This document shows, piece after piece, positions 52,988 to 64,000 of a stretch of DNA of 64,000 nt; the first letter of the stretch is position 1; the number at the start of each line of letters is the position of its first letter. The notes under the pieces were generated by a model. The model saw nothing but the letters and a program-made list of their open reading frames with translations. It was not told the DNA's origin and ran no database searches. Source of the stretch: Auanema rhodensis (taxonomy: Eukaryota > Nematoda > Chromadorea > Rhabditida > Rhabditidae); contig OZ059895.1 of NCBI GenBank assembly GCA_964057225.1, forward strand, positions 19,063,688 to 19,127,687. The letters run 5' to 3'. Made by a program: the position numbers and the translations under genes.

Positions 52988-55900
52988 GCTTCCTCATATT
53001 CCTTCTCTGCCTACCTTCTCCTCGACATCACGTGTTCTTTGCCTTGGCTATCTTCCACACCTCCTTTCTTCCCCCCCCCTATTCTATCTTTTCCATTTAC
53101 CTCTTCCTCCCACTATGCATCTCTTTACCAAAACCAAATTTCATTTATCTGTGATGAATCCAGCTGTGAAGAAAAACGGTTGTCTGTTTTCATCCAGCTG
53201 ACAGTTCTCTATTTCTATATATACATGTATCTCTCTCTCTCTCAGTGCATTCAACAGAATCTGTCCGTTTTTTCCTTTGTCACACAATCATTTTTTTTGA
53301 TTTCTCTTTCATCATATCTTAATACAATTCAACTTCATATTATCCATTCGGACCCATTTTTTTCATTCATTTCATTCTATTTCCAGTTTTACTCAAATTC
53401 CCCTTTAGCTATTTCCCATATTTTTCCGAATTATTTATTTTTCTTTTTTTTTTTGCTAATGGCACAATTTCTTGCAAGATAATACTATAACATCATGAAA
53501 CTCGTCCTTCACTGTAAGAGTTAAGATACAAATCGTACTTCTAACTTTTACATAACTTCTTTTCATATCATACCTTCATTAAGTCTTTCTTCAATAATTG
53601 AATTAAAGAACATTAGTTTTATCTCCTTCTTGTTCATAGACGCCAATCTCGTTAGACTGTTCAACGTATAAATGTATATCATGATCATGATCACCACATC
53701 TGAGTTAATATCCCATTGTTCAGCCATTCACATGCTTCATTTCACATTATATTTTTGGTTTTTTTTGTCTTTTTTTCCTCATAAATATTGACGAATCTAT
53801 CTTATCCTATTCTGACAGTTCATATCCACTAACAATCTACAATGCTAATGTGTCAATACCTACGGTTATTAAATAGCATGAAGATGCTGTATACGTGACC
53901 TATATAACATAATAACTCCTATGAGGCTTTTCCTCATCTTGAACCATTTATTCCATAAACTGAGTTTGTACATCTATTCAAAAATACTATGAAAACAGTT
54001 GAGTTTCTATGAATGTTTCCATTTGATTTGATTTATTTATTTTCTTTACTATACACTATACCATATAAATAAGCTTTTTGTCCGTTTCTTGTTGAAGTAT
54101 TCAAACGATTCATGTATCCACCATACCATCGTCATCAACTATAGATGACAAGAGTATGTACATACACAGTGTACAATTTGTTTTCCATCAAAATCCATAA
54201 GATGTCTTATATATACTTTATAAATTTTTCACATTGTCTATTTATTATTCAATCTTTCCACATTTTTATGTGTCAAATTTTTTTTATTTATCATTGTTTT
54301 TTTTTATTTTTCTTTCTAAACGCCCTCACATCCCATCATTTTCTTCCTATTTTTCATTCTACTTTTCTCCAATGAGCATATTACATCAGAAATCATTATT
54401 TTCTCGTATTATGACATACCTTGCCCTCCTTATCAACATTCTCATTCCACAGCAGACTACCTCACTTACATGCTTAGTAACAAGAACAAAAGGTACTACA
54501 AAACTAGCTGTTCCTCATAGGATAGATAGATAGAGAGAGACAGAGAAAGACAGAAAGAGAGAGCAAAGGAGAAAACCTCAAACAATTGCTGAGCAAAACG
54601 ATTTGCAAACATTTTCAAACATTTTGATTGACGACAACGACGAATAGGTTTAACCAAATAAGGCAAATGATATTGATGACACATAAATGAAAACGACAAT
54701 GTTGTATATGTTAACTCTTAATGATTCATTCTCTTCAATGATCCATTTGATTTTCACTTTTTTGCGTCTCTTGGTTTCTAATATCTGATTGTAATAACGT
54801 TTAAATCCCTCTTCCTATCTTCTTTTCCTCTGATGGTCTGTCTTTTTCATGTTCATACTGTCACCATTACATTCTGTACTATCTCTTTTCATTCTTATTT
54901 TGTCATCCTCCTTCCTTCTCCCTTCCTCTCCTCTTTTCTCCTCTTTTCTCCTCTGCTGCTCCCTCCTCCATCTACTTATTTCGCTTCTATATTCGACTCT
55001 AAATCTGAATATTCTATTTAAGATTTTTATTATTTTTTCACTGTTTGCATTTTTCTTAGGTGTCTACTGTTCTTTTCCATTTTGGGATCCCCTTCAACGC
55101 ACTAGTCCTTGTTATGCTCTTCACGCCTCTCATATTGTACACGTGAAAAAACCCACGTGTCTCATCAAATACTTGTATATATTCATTTTAAACATAAAAA
55201 ACTAAAAGAACGGTCTGCATTAAAACACAATTATTCCCATTTTTGTATATAAAAGGATCTTTTCTCGTCGGTGATATATTACTTATGTTTCTACGGTGTC
55301 GTGTTTTATCTGAACTTCCTTGAACTTTTCAAGTATTTTCCCTTTCATATAACTGTATATCAAATCTTTATTTTCAATTTTACTTCCTGTCATCTCATCT
55401 GCCAATTCAATCATTGCCAATAATTCCTTTTGCCTCTTATCACACACATATATTCTTATATTGATTTTTAATTTATTTGATTAAAGACATAACTTCAACA
55501 CTTTTTTTTCTGCTTCCATATTGTTTTTCTTCATTTTCTTCTGTACATCACTTCAATTTATGTGTCGTTTTTGTTTTTTAAATGCTTCAATTATTCCCAT
55601 TTAGTCTGCTTTGCCTACTCTCGTTTAAGCTTTCAAGTTTATTCGCATCAACATCTTTCAATTTCTTCCCTTCATTTCATCATAAACATAACTTTATATA
55701 TTTCTCTAATTAGAAAACTTCATTTTTTGAATTTTGTGTAATTATTAGTTATAATTAACGTTATGATTCTTATTTAATTATATGTTATCATAAACTTTAC
55801 ATATAAAACCTATCTTATCAATTAGTCATGTTGATCTAGAATATGATAATTCTATGTTCTGCATTTATTTCATTTTCCCTCTACAATTAATTTCAATTTA

Positions 55901-56385
55901 TATTATTTCTAATATTAATAGCTTAACTATGATTATCAAAATTATTTTTTAAAAATTTTGTATAACATTTGATGTTAGCTGAAATCCAACAAAATTTAAA
56001 CCTTTTTTATTTAATCAAAAAAAAAACGTAATTAGATAATTGGCAGTGAAGTAAAACTAAAAAACCTTGCAAGAGGTCAACTTTAAGGACGTGAAGGATT
56101 ATTGGCCTAACCCTTAGGTCATCCTAATCCATCTTCAAAAGGATTTTTCCTCAGAATTACAGCGTCGCCTCTCTATAAAATATAATTTAGACAAGTTGTT
56201 CATCAACTGCACTTCATATATCTATATATAACTTTAAAAAATTAAATTATTTAAATAAACGATTATACGATTTGTAATGCATACGTTTAGGCTGTTACGA
56301 ACCAAAAAAGCTTTTATAGCTTGATAACCTTTAGTATGCGTAAAAATGCAATATTGAGAGAGACTGAGAAAGAAAAAGAGTCTAT

Positions 56386-56405
56386 GGGGGGAGGGGGAGG
56401 GTGGG
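56386..56405 (+). other. Canonical G-quadruplex motif
   Basis: Runs of 6, 5, 3 and 3 Gs separated by single A, A and T, fitting the standard four-run G3+ with loops of 1-7 nt. It lies about 400 bp upstream of the LIM-gene start codon, on the coding strand. Whether it folds or matters is not known. Confidence 0.75.
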
Positions 56406-56791
56406 AGGTTTCATCTTGTATAAGTTGATGAGCAAACATCCGCTTTTGGCTCGGAATTCTTTTCTTTGGGCTATCACAACCGTCTCAGTTAGCTTATAAA
56501 TTTATCATTTATTTATATTAATTATAACAATTTTATACATCATAAAAACAATTTCTTTGTTTTTCGTAATGAAAGGTTTTGACTCACTTCTCCTCCCAAC
56601 CATCCCTCCTCCATTTTCTCTCGCTTTGTTTCTTTGGTCATTGTTTTATTCTTGTCTCATTACTTACATTACTTAACTTTCTCATCAAAGCTACTGATTT
56701 CAAAATGTAATTTCAAGACAAGTTGTTTGCTGTTCAATTTTTCTTTTTTTCATTTGTCTCATTTCCGTAATAGTTTCCAAACAATCATTCA

Positions 56792-56803
56792 TTTCTTACA
56801 GAT
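56792..56803 (+). promoter_or_regulatory. Probable trans-splice acceptor of the LIM gene
   Basis: TTTCTTACAG followed by AT and the start codon. The 2-nt spacing to the ATG and the absence of an upstream coding exon fit spliced-leader addition. Confidence 0.55.
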
Positions 56804-59344
56804 ATGAGCGAATTTAATTCGACAGTTTTTCTCAAAGAGTTGGATTCTTTTGGTCAGCCACCGCCACCACAAAAAATTGTTGGAAAAACATCATCTGCAT
56901 CCACTATCTCTGAAAAACTTGACCAAATAAATAGGGAACGTCAAGGAGTAAGGATTTTATCATTTTTGAAATATAATTTGAATGCTTAGAAAAACATTTT
57001 TTTGAAAAATTGTTTCAGAAATTTTATATAATACCAGCTAATAATGGAATGGTCAAGTTGGGTAGTACTGTAACTGAGGAAAAAAAGAAAATTAAAGCTG
57101 AAGAAGCTAATAAATGGCGAAGTGATGTATGTTTATTAACATAATTAAAATTTTGAAAGTTTAGTTTTTCAATATTATTTTCTCATTTTAGGTTCTAAAG
57201 GAATGTCGTCCTCGTGTTTCCTCTCATCCTGTTGACTCTGTTAGTCCTCGAGAACAAATACGGCCGATGGACAAAAAGAGCAGCCTAACTTCACGGTTTT
57301 ATGATGATGATGATGATTATTCGTCGGTAAATTTATAAAATCTCACATTAAATCTTTGAATTACTTTGCTTATGCATACATTAAGATGAAAATGTTTATT
57401 CTAGACTGAAAACTCTCAACAGTTGCGAGTTAAAACTGTACCTCATCATGAAAGGCGTTCATCTGACTATTCTTCTGCTTCATCGACCAGTCAAAAAAGT
57501 CCTAGTCCACCAAGCCAATCATCGTATGGTTTTGCTTTTTAGTCAACTATTATCAAAAAATATTTATTAAATATCTTAAAAACTAATTATTCTAGATACT
57601 CTGATTATGCATCATTATACAAATCGCAAACGGCTTCACCAATAACTATTTCGCCCACGGCTACAGATTATTCTGGACACTCTAATTTGAGCAGTTTCAA
57701 TACAGCTTTTCGCAATTCTGGACAAGTCCCAGTTGTTGTAGCTGATACCCGAGCTAGATTCTCACCAGTAAGCCACATTTGTACCAATTTTCAATCCGAT
57801 TGTCTTTTAGGTACAACGCTCAGATAAAGTTTCTCCTACTCCAGCATACAATCCACCAAGTTTCTCATCCAAATATGGCACCAGCTTGACTCAACAGATG
57901 CGACTTACTGATAATGCAAAGCCACCAGGACTTGCACCACAGATTAGGTAAATTATATGATTTTCATATTCATGTTACTAGATATACATTACATGTTTTA
58001 AATATTTTTATTTATTTTAAGACCAGTTGGAAATACACAATCTACACAGAAATGGAAAGATATGAGTGCACAAATAGAAAGTGATGATCGTCGATTAGAG
58101 CTTTTGACACAACAATTGAAAGAAGATTTAGTTACGGAACATCGTCATATCGTTGGTAAGTTCATTGAAAGATTTAAGTTAGTTATATGCAATCCAAATT
58201 ATTATTTCAGGACCTTGCAATCATTGTAATAAGAATATCAAGACCTCTGAATGTTATACCTCTGTTTCGGAAAAATTATATCATAATCATTGCTTTGTAT
58301 GTGATGTATGTGGAAAGGAACTTAAGTATGTTGAATTAATAACTTTTTAATATTTTATTAACCATATCGTATAAAATATTTTTATATAATTAATTAAAAG
58401 ATGTACTAATTATTTTTTTTTTTGCAGCGAACAATTCTATTTCCAAAATAATCGTTTGTTCTGTAAACAGGACTATTTTACTGATCAAATGGTAGCTAAG
58501 AAGGAAACTTATTGCTTTAAGTGTCGTCTTCCCATATCTGAAATGGTATAAGTTTTATATTTTCAGTTATTTCTTACCTTTGTGTTCATGTTCTTAGATT
58601 CTGACTGCTCTTGATCGTAACTATCATCCAGCATGCTTCAGCTGTACCGACTGCGGAAAATGCCTGGATGGAATTAAGTTTTCAATTGATAAGAATAATC
58701 AGGTAGATATTACTTTCTTACTCGAAAACGCAGAATTCGAGAAAGTTGTCATGTAATAAAATTTTTCAGCCTTTCTGTCTTCCCGACTTTCATAACAGAT
58801 TTGCTCCACGTTGCACAAGCTGCTCACTTCCAATTACACCACAAGCGGTTAGTATTAGATTCAAATGAAAATTGCTTTTACCATCGAGAATATTTTTCTT
58901 TTTTTATGTTTTTATTCTTCAGGATACATTGGAAACAGTTCGTATTGTTGCTTTGGATAATAGCTATCATATTGAATGTTATTGTTGTGAAGTAAGTTCA
59001 ATGTTTGAGTTATATATTTATAAAAAACTTGTGAAGTAAATACACCTACGTAAATCAAAATTTATATCCTTCACATACCCCGTGACTGACCATTTTGAAA
59101 TAACTATTTGAGAAATCATTTTATTCCTATAGTTTTCATTGGTGCGGTTGGTTCTCAAGCTGTGTACATATAATCAAAACATTTCGTTATAATTCATTAT
59201 TTCACATTTTTTTAGGGTTGTGGTATCTCATTAGCTGAAGGAGAAGAAGCTAGATGCTATCCTTTAGATAAGCATCTGCTCTGTCAAAAATGCCATATCA
59301 GTTGGGCTCGTTCACGCAGCCAAGCTGCATCAACTGATTTATGA
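56804..59344 (+). CDS. Ajuba/zyxin-family protein with three C-terminal LIM domains
   Basis: Focal-adhesion or junction adaptor that can shuttle to the nucleus. About 519 residues in about 13 exons. The N-terminal 315 residues are Ser/Pro/Gln-rich and probably disordered. They start MSEFNSTVFLKELDSFGQPP (an LD-like motif and a PPPP stretch), with a predicted helix before the LIM region (RRLELLTQQLKEDLVTEH). LIM1 (about 318-369) has CNHCNKNI, HCFVCDVCGKEL. LIM2 (about 380-434) has CFKCRLPISEMILTALDRNY and CFSCTDCGKCLDG. LIM3 (about 442-505) has RCTSCSLPITP, TVRIVALDNSYHIECYCCE, then GCGISLAEGEE and RCYPLDKHLLCQKCHI. The MIL-AL-YHP, FAP-C-SC and RCYPLD blocks are closest to Ajuba/LIMD1/WTIP; zyxin/LPP is the next alternative. 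All zinc-ligand positions appear intact. Confidence 0.9.
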
Positions 59345-61190
59345 GTAAACATATTTTTATGTAGCTCAATTACAAATCTGTTATCATATTTTTTTTCTAT
59401 ATATTATACATAATTAATGATAATCATCATTCAAATATTTATTCTAAGCTAATTGTTTTCTTCTCAAATTTTGTAAAAATATCAATAACCAAACCACGTC
59501 ATCGTCATGCTAATCCAATCACATTTCTTTACCTCCATTTTAATTTGAAAAAAAAAACCATTTACACACACAACAACAACAGTAAAACAATCTAAGTCAA
59601 ACAACCTCGGTAGGAAATTAATGAACTCTCAAGTTTGTATGAAAATAAATTTTATAAATAGTATATATACATAGATAAAACGTCAATTTGTCAACTTAAA
59701 AACTATATTTGTTTAGTTCACACTTAGTTCTTTGAGCAATAAAAACCGAATGAAACAAAATAGAATTTTTAAAATTTTTTTTCTCAATAAAAATATTTGC
59801 TCGAATAAGAAAACAATTTGCTCAATTTCATTTGTTCTTCTTTTTGTCTTCTATGTCTTGTTTGTCCTATTATCACCAAAACTGTAATATGTAATATGAA
59901 TAAAAATAGTTTTGTGCTTTACATTTATTATAATTTCAACTAAATGATTTTGAAAATCAGAAATTGAAAAACATTTCTGATTTCCGGATGAGAGTTTACA
60001 TGAGATTTTTGTTTTCAAATACTAGTTCAATGCGACTTTAAAACGTATTCGACTGAACCATGAATTAATGACAAATCATTTGCTTCGGATGACAACAAAC
60101 AGGAACAATAAGCTATTTCATGCGAAGGGTATGATTTAAAAGTTCGAAATTTGATGTGAATTTGACATATATTAATTGATTATCAATTCATTCCCCCCCA
60201 GGTAATTGATATAATTGGGTAAAAATTGATGCTTCTGCTTCAACTAGTTTTACCGTTTCTACAAGAAAGAAAACAAATCAGAATACCATGTCAGAAAGAT
60301 TATTGAAGTGCGTTTCTATACATCAGATACTAGCATCTAATTATCAGCTTCCACATAGTGAGGCTGTGACTGATTGTCACTAAGTCGAGCTTAGTTCAAC
60401 AGTCAATTTCAATTGACTATCCAAGACATTGCCAACTATTTTTCTCTGAGATTTCTCACGTTAGAACGAATTTATTTCCGAATTTACAATCAGTTAACGC
60501 TATAAACCTTGCGCATAATCCTAGGAGTAAAAGCTATGGAAGAGGCTATGAGAGAGAGCTTACAGATGTGTAGAGATATAGATCATATGAAAAAGAAAGG
60601 GAAGTAGAAGGCACAAATAGAGAGAGAGAGAGACGAAGGGAAATGAAGAGTGAGAAAGTGAGTACTGAATGGCAAAATGATTAGGCTGGAAATGATACAA
60701 AGAATTGACTTCATCATCAGCTAATTAACAAGAAAAGACCAAACTATCGCCTTGTTTAACGACCAGTTCCGTTTTGACATCAGCCCCTTCCTTTTATTCT
60801 TTTCTCTCTTTATCTATGATACTCTCACTTATTCACTTTATACCTGTATCTCTTTCTCTTTAAATCGGCGGTCCTTTTTCTTCTATCGGATATGCTTGAA
60901 AATGCTGTTGATGAGGTGATAATGATGGGTGATAAGAGACGAATCACCGTTCAATCGTATTCCGAATTCTTGAATTATGTATTCGTGTTCCCAGATTTCA
61001 GTTTCAATATCTTCCAAATTAATTATCCGTTATATGTTTTTTATTTATTTTGAATTCTGTTCACAATGTGCAAAACGACTGAATTTAAACAGAAATTTTG
61101 TCTTTAATTTGTCTTTCTTTGCCATGTTTGTTTAAATTTTTCAATTAAAAATCATCGCAAAAAAAGTGATGACAGAAGACAGAAGACTAA

Positions 61191-61194
<4 letters not shown>

Positions 61195-61249
<55 letters not shown>

Positions 61250-61253
61250 GAGA
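61195..61253. repeat. (GA)n microsatellite
   Basis: Nearly 50 bp of perfect AG dinucleotides and a short interrupted extension. Confidence 0.95.
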
Positions 61254-62385
61254 AGGTATGATCATGTACCTTCTTGCTACTTCTTCTCGTGTATCATCAA
61301 TCTTCTATTGTCATTTTATAATTTTTCCTTTTAAATCATATACATGAAGTATCTAATAGAATTTTCATATCCTTTTCTTCCTATTTCTGCCAAATAAAAT
61401 ATCAAGAAATTCACACAAAATGGTTCATATAGTATTTTATGCTATATACTAATTTATTTCAAACATTGCATCATTAACTTTAGTAGTTCACTTTGCTTCA
61501 AAAAATTTTGAAAGCGGCTTAGTTTTCTGTGAGCACTTGATCAGGTGCTTAGATGCTATTCGAGATGGCCAGTTACGCTTCAATGCTTTAAAAAAAATCT
61601 TAGTTTTTTGTTTTTCTCCAACTCATTCATAACTTTAAAGTTGTAATCCAACAAGATCAAGAATATCCCATCTACTTATTCTTATATCATATTCAACTTC
61701 TCTTTCACTTTCATATAGCATAATTATAAAATATTTCAAAAAATTCTATGTACTACTAGTCGAAACAGTTCACATTCTGTGGAATAAGATGAAACTTCCG
61801 ATCTTCGTCTATCTGCTTACTGCTATGATCTTGCTTACATAGCTGCTTGTGAACTTAGACTTTTTGATCACATCCTCCGGTTGTGAACTTTTTCTTTTTA
61901 ACAGCTTCTTCCTCGTTATTATCGTTTTTCATCTACTTAACTTCAAACTTAAGTTTTAAGTAAAAAATTACAAATAATTATGAAAGCAACATATAACAAT
62001 TATTGATTATATGATTAAGATATTAAAAATTAAAAAATGTATATTTCTTTAGAAACTTTCAATATTATAATTTTTTTCTAATTTAACTATATGTATATAT
62101 ATGAAAACATTACATATTTTATATTTATTATATAAAATCTCTCATCTCATGCTCTTGAATTAAAATTAAAAAAACGAGAAAGAATACTTGAAGTATAGGT
62201 ATATCGCTCATATTCTCATATTAGACATACCCTTCTGTACACAGCAGGGCTGATACGAACGATACCAGGTATGTTGCATGTTGAATATCTGACTAACTTT
62301 TAAAGTCTTCTAGTTGTGTTATTTTTGTTTAAATTATAATATTGATTTTAACTAAAATTCTGATAAAAGTCATTTCGATAATCAT

Positions 62386-62420
62386 TGATTTTCAATCGAT
62401 TTTCAATCGATTTGCATGCA
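62386..62420. repeat. Short tandem repeat GATTTTCAATC
   Basis: Two full copies and one partial copy of an 11-bp unit, creating two ATCGAT sites followed by GCATGCA. ATCGAT is the core recognised by ONECUT/HNF6-type homeodomains, but function is not shown. Confidence 0.6.
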
Positions 62421-62730
62421 TTTTGAAGCCAGATGAGTCTGTTCCATTCTCTTCATTACACACTTTGTCTAAAAGATAGAGAGAGGGCGGACGAGAGAGA
62501 GAAATGAAACGGATACAAGATATTCATCGGCAGCTGATACTTCCTATAGGAATAGCTAGTAGACATCTTATTCAATTTGATGTTTGATTTCATTTATTTC
62601 CATAAAGATTTTTGCATTTTATCATGATTCCATTCACTAAAGTATCACATTTAGCTTTTGTAACCAATAATTGCTTCAGGCTATGACTTTGTAACGGAGA
62701 ATGTTTCAGCCTGTTCTCTTCTTACTTCTC

Positions 62731-62744
62731 TCACTCTCTCTCTC

Positions 62745-62793
<49 letters not shown>
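62731..62793. repeat. (CT)n microsatellite
   Basis: About 60 bp of CT repeats with few interruptions, leading into TATATATA. Confidence 0.9.
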
Positions 62794-63373
62794 ATATATA
62801 TATTTATCTATCTATGTCTCATACTCCATTTCTTTCTATTTTTTCCCTCTTCTTCTCTCTAATTTTCTTTTTCTATATATCCTTCTCAAGCTATATATGC
62901 TTACAAGTTTTTTTTCTCAATTGATCTCCACGTTCTCAATATGAATAACTTGTGCGAGATTTACATAATGTAGATTATTATTTCTATTTTTATCATATTA
63001 ACTATAAAGCTTGCTATACATCTTTTAATAATATTTTTCTCAATTAGAAACATATCACAACATTACTCGTTAGGCTTTACTCATGTTAGCCAATTGTTTT
63101 GGTTAATTTTCAAATTTTTTACATTTTTACATTTACAACGCTTGATTGATGATCACTGGTTTGTTGATTGTTTGTTAAAATGACGGAAAAGTTTTAAAAT
63201 CCTTAAACTATTTAAGAAAACTTTGTACTTATCTCTAAGTTATGAAAATTTGAATTGATTGTTTTTTCTCGAATCATAGTTTGGTAATTTTTGATTATCA
63301 GTTGCAAATGACTGATATACTTATCTTTCTCTTCTCTATAGTAATCATCTATTACATACTCATTATAAACGAA

Positions 63374-63394
63374 TTAACTATATGATATAGTTAA
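63374..63394. repeat. Palindrome, 10-bp arms with 1-nt centre
   Basis: TTAACTATAT, G, ATATAGTTAA. A perfect inverted repeat in an AT-rich setting, more extended than the short palindromes expected by chance. Confidence 0.6.
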
Positions 63395-63607
63395 TATAAA
63401 CTGTATTTGAGCTAAATAACATAAATTTGTAAAACTGCCTTTTCTTTCATTCTTGAAACTTTGCAATTTGAACACCTGACACTTCGTTTCACTAAGAACC
63501 CTTTTTCCGCCACTAGCTCATTTACGAATACTTTATATCTTCCCCATCGTTCTTATATATTATAATAACTTACACATATTATTTCACATGTTACAAACTT
63601 TGTTTTT

Positions 63608-63659
63608 AGGAGAGATAGAGATAGCGAGATAGAGAAAGAGAGAGAGAGAGAGAAAGAGT
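63608..63659. repeat. GA-rich purine tract
   Basis: AGAGATAGAGATAGCGAG followed by GA repeats; interrupted microsatellite. Confidence 0.8.
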
Positions 63660-64000
63660 TAATCTTTTCAAAAACTAATCGTATCATTCCTAATCCACAT
63701 ACATCTTTTCACATCTTAATTTGAAAATATACTATTATCATTATTTTACTATATTATAGAACTTTAAAATATATTTGTGAATATAATAGTCGTATATTCA
63801 GCACAATTTTTCATTCCCTCCACATGTTGTCGATCATCTAAAACTTTTATTCTCATCACATCCAGACAACTAGATGATCTTCCCTCTATTCTTTTCCCTA
63901 AAACCTCTATTCCTGTGTGGATTGCTCAATTGGCTTCTTTTTCAATTCTTCAACTTTCCATCTTGTATCACATCACCTTCTGTTGGAATTTGTTTTTGAA

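Larger units (their letters stand above)
48970..56803. other. Gene-poor region
   Basis: About 7.8 kb. Apart from a possible upstream exon of the minus-strand membrane protein (about 49450-49510) no gene is supported. The sequence is AT-rich, with CT-rich tracts at 52.9-53.1 kb, C9 runs at 51969 and 53071 and a G-quadruplex motif at 56386. The open frames of 60-147 codons here are low-complexity translations without domains. Part of the last kilobases may be promoter or 5' intron of the LIM gene. Confidence 0.5.
59345..64000. other. Gene-poor 3' region
   Basis: Starts with the LIM-gene 3' UTR (AATAAA near 59645). No coding exon recognised. Contains GA and CT microsatellites, a short tandem repeat with ATCGAT motifs near 62390 and a near-perfect palindrome at 63374. 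Confidence 0.5.

Overview
The window is a piece of an animal nuclear genome, most likely a nematode. It is AT-rich and its genes are cut by many very short GT..AG introns, mostly 38-64 nt, often ending TTTCAG or TTTAG. The SOX HMG box carries a stretch that I recall as typical of nematode SoxC/SEM-2 proteins ([20 protein letters not shown]). At almost every recognisable start codon a good splice acceptor lies 1-20 nt upstream (61 nt in one gene), which is the usual sign of spliced-leader trans-splicing. Species and clade cannot be fixed from the sequence alone. There is no bacterial operon structure, CRISPR array, insertion sequence or phage.

Layout. 1-16500: no gene recognised; AT-rich, with very many polypyrimidine (CT) tracts on the + strand, one GC-rich patch near 11.1 kb and several simple repeats. 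16527-18760 (+): a SoxC-type HMG-box transcription factor. 20824-26176 (-): a long, intron-rich THADA/Trm732-like protein, head-to-head with 26527-28324 (+), proteasome ATPase RPT1. 29292-30492 (+): a basic S/P/K-rich protein with one C-terminal membrane segment. 31164-31592 (+): a doubtful small gene. 32786-38372 (+): a ZO-1-type MAGUK (3 PDZ, SH3, GUK-like, ZU5). 38819-39042 (-): a Pmp3/UPF0057 membrane peptide. 39251-40791 (-): a secreted cysteine-rich EB/EGF-like-module protein. 41385-42377 (+): RWDD1. 42581-43877 (+): PAR-6. 46652-47275 (+): an unrecognised membrane protein. 48020-48416 (-): a FAM174-like membrane protein, with the 3' part of another membrane protein just upstream at 48569-48914. 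48.9-56.8 kb: gene-poor. 56804-59344 (+): an Ajuba/zyxin-family protein with three LIM domains. 59.3-64 kb: gene-poor, with CT/GA repeats.

The genes do not form one pathway. Three encode junction or polarity proteins (ZO-1-like, PAR-6, Ajuba-like LIM), but this may be coincidence. Housekeeping genes (RPT1, RWDD1, THADA, PAR-6) are compact with tiny introns, while the SOX gene sits in a large gene-free domain as developmental regulators often do. Three same-strand pairs separated by about 150-210 bp, each with an acceptor before the downstream ATG, look like nematode-type operons: RWDD1/PAR-6, EB-module/UPF0057, and the unnamed membrane protein/FAM174. I found no convincing new biological system. 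The most useful observations are the trans-splicing and operon signature, a probable GC-AG intron, a canonical G-quadruplex motif, the unassigned small genes and the large low-complexity SOX flank.
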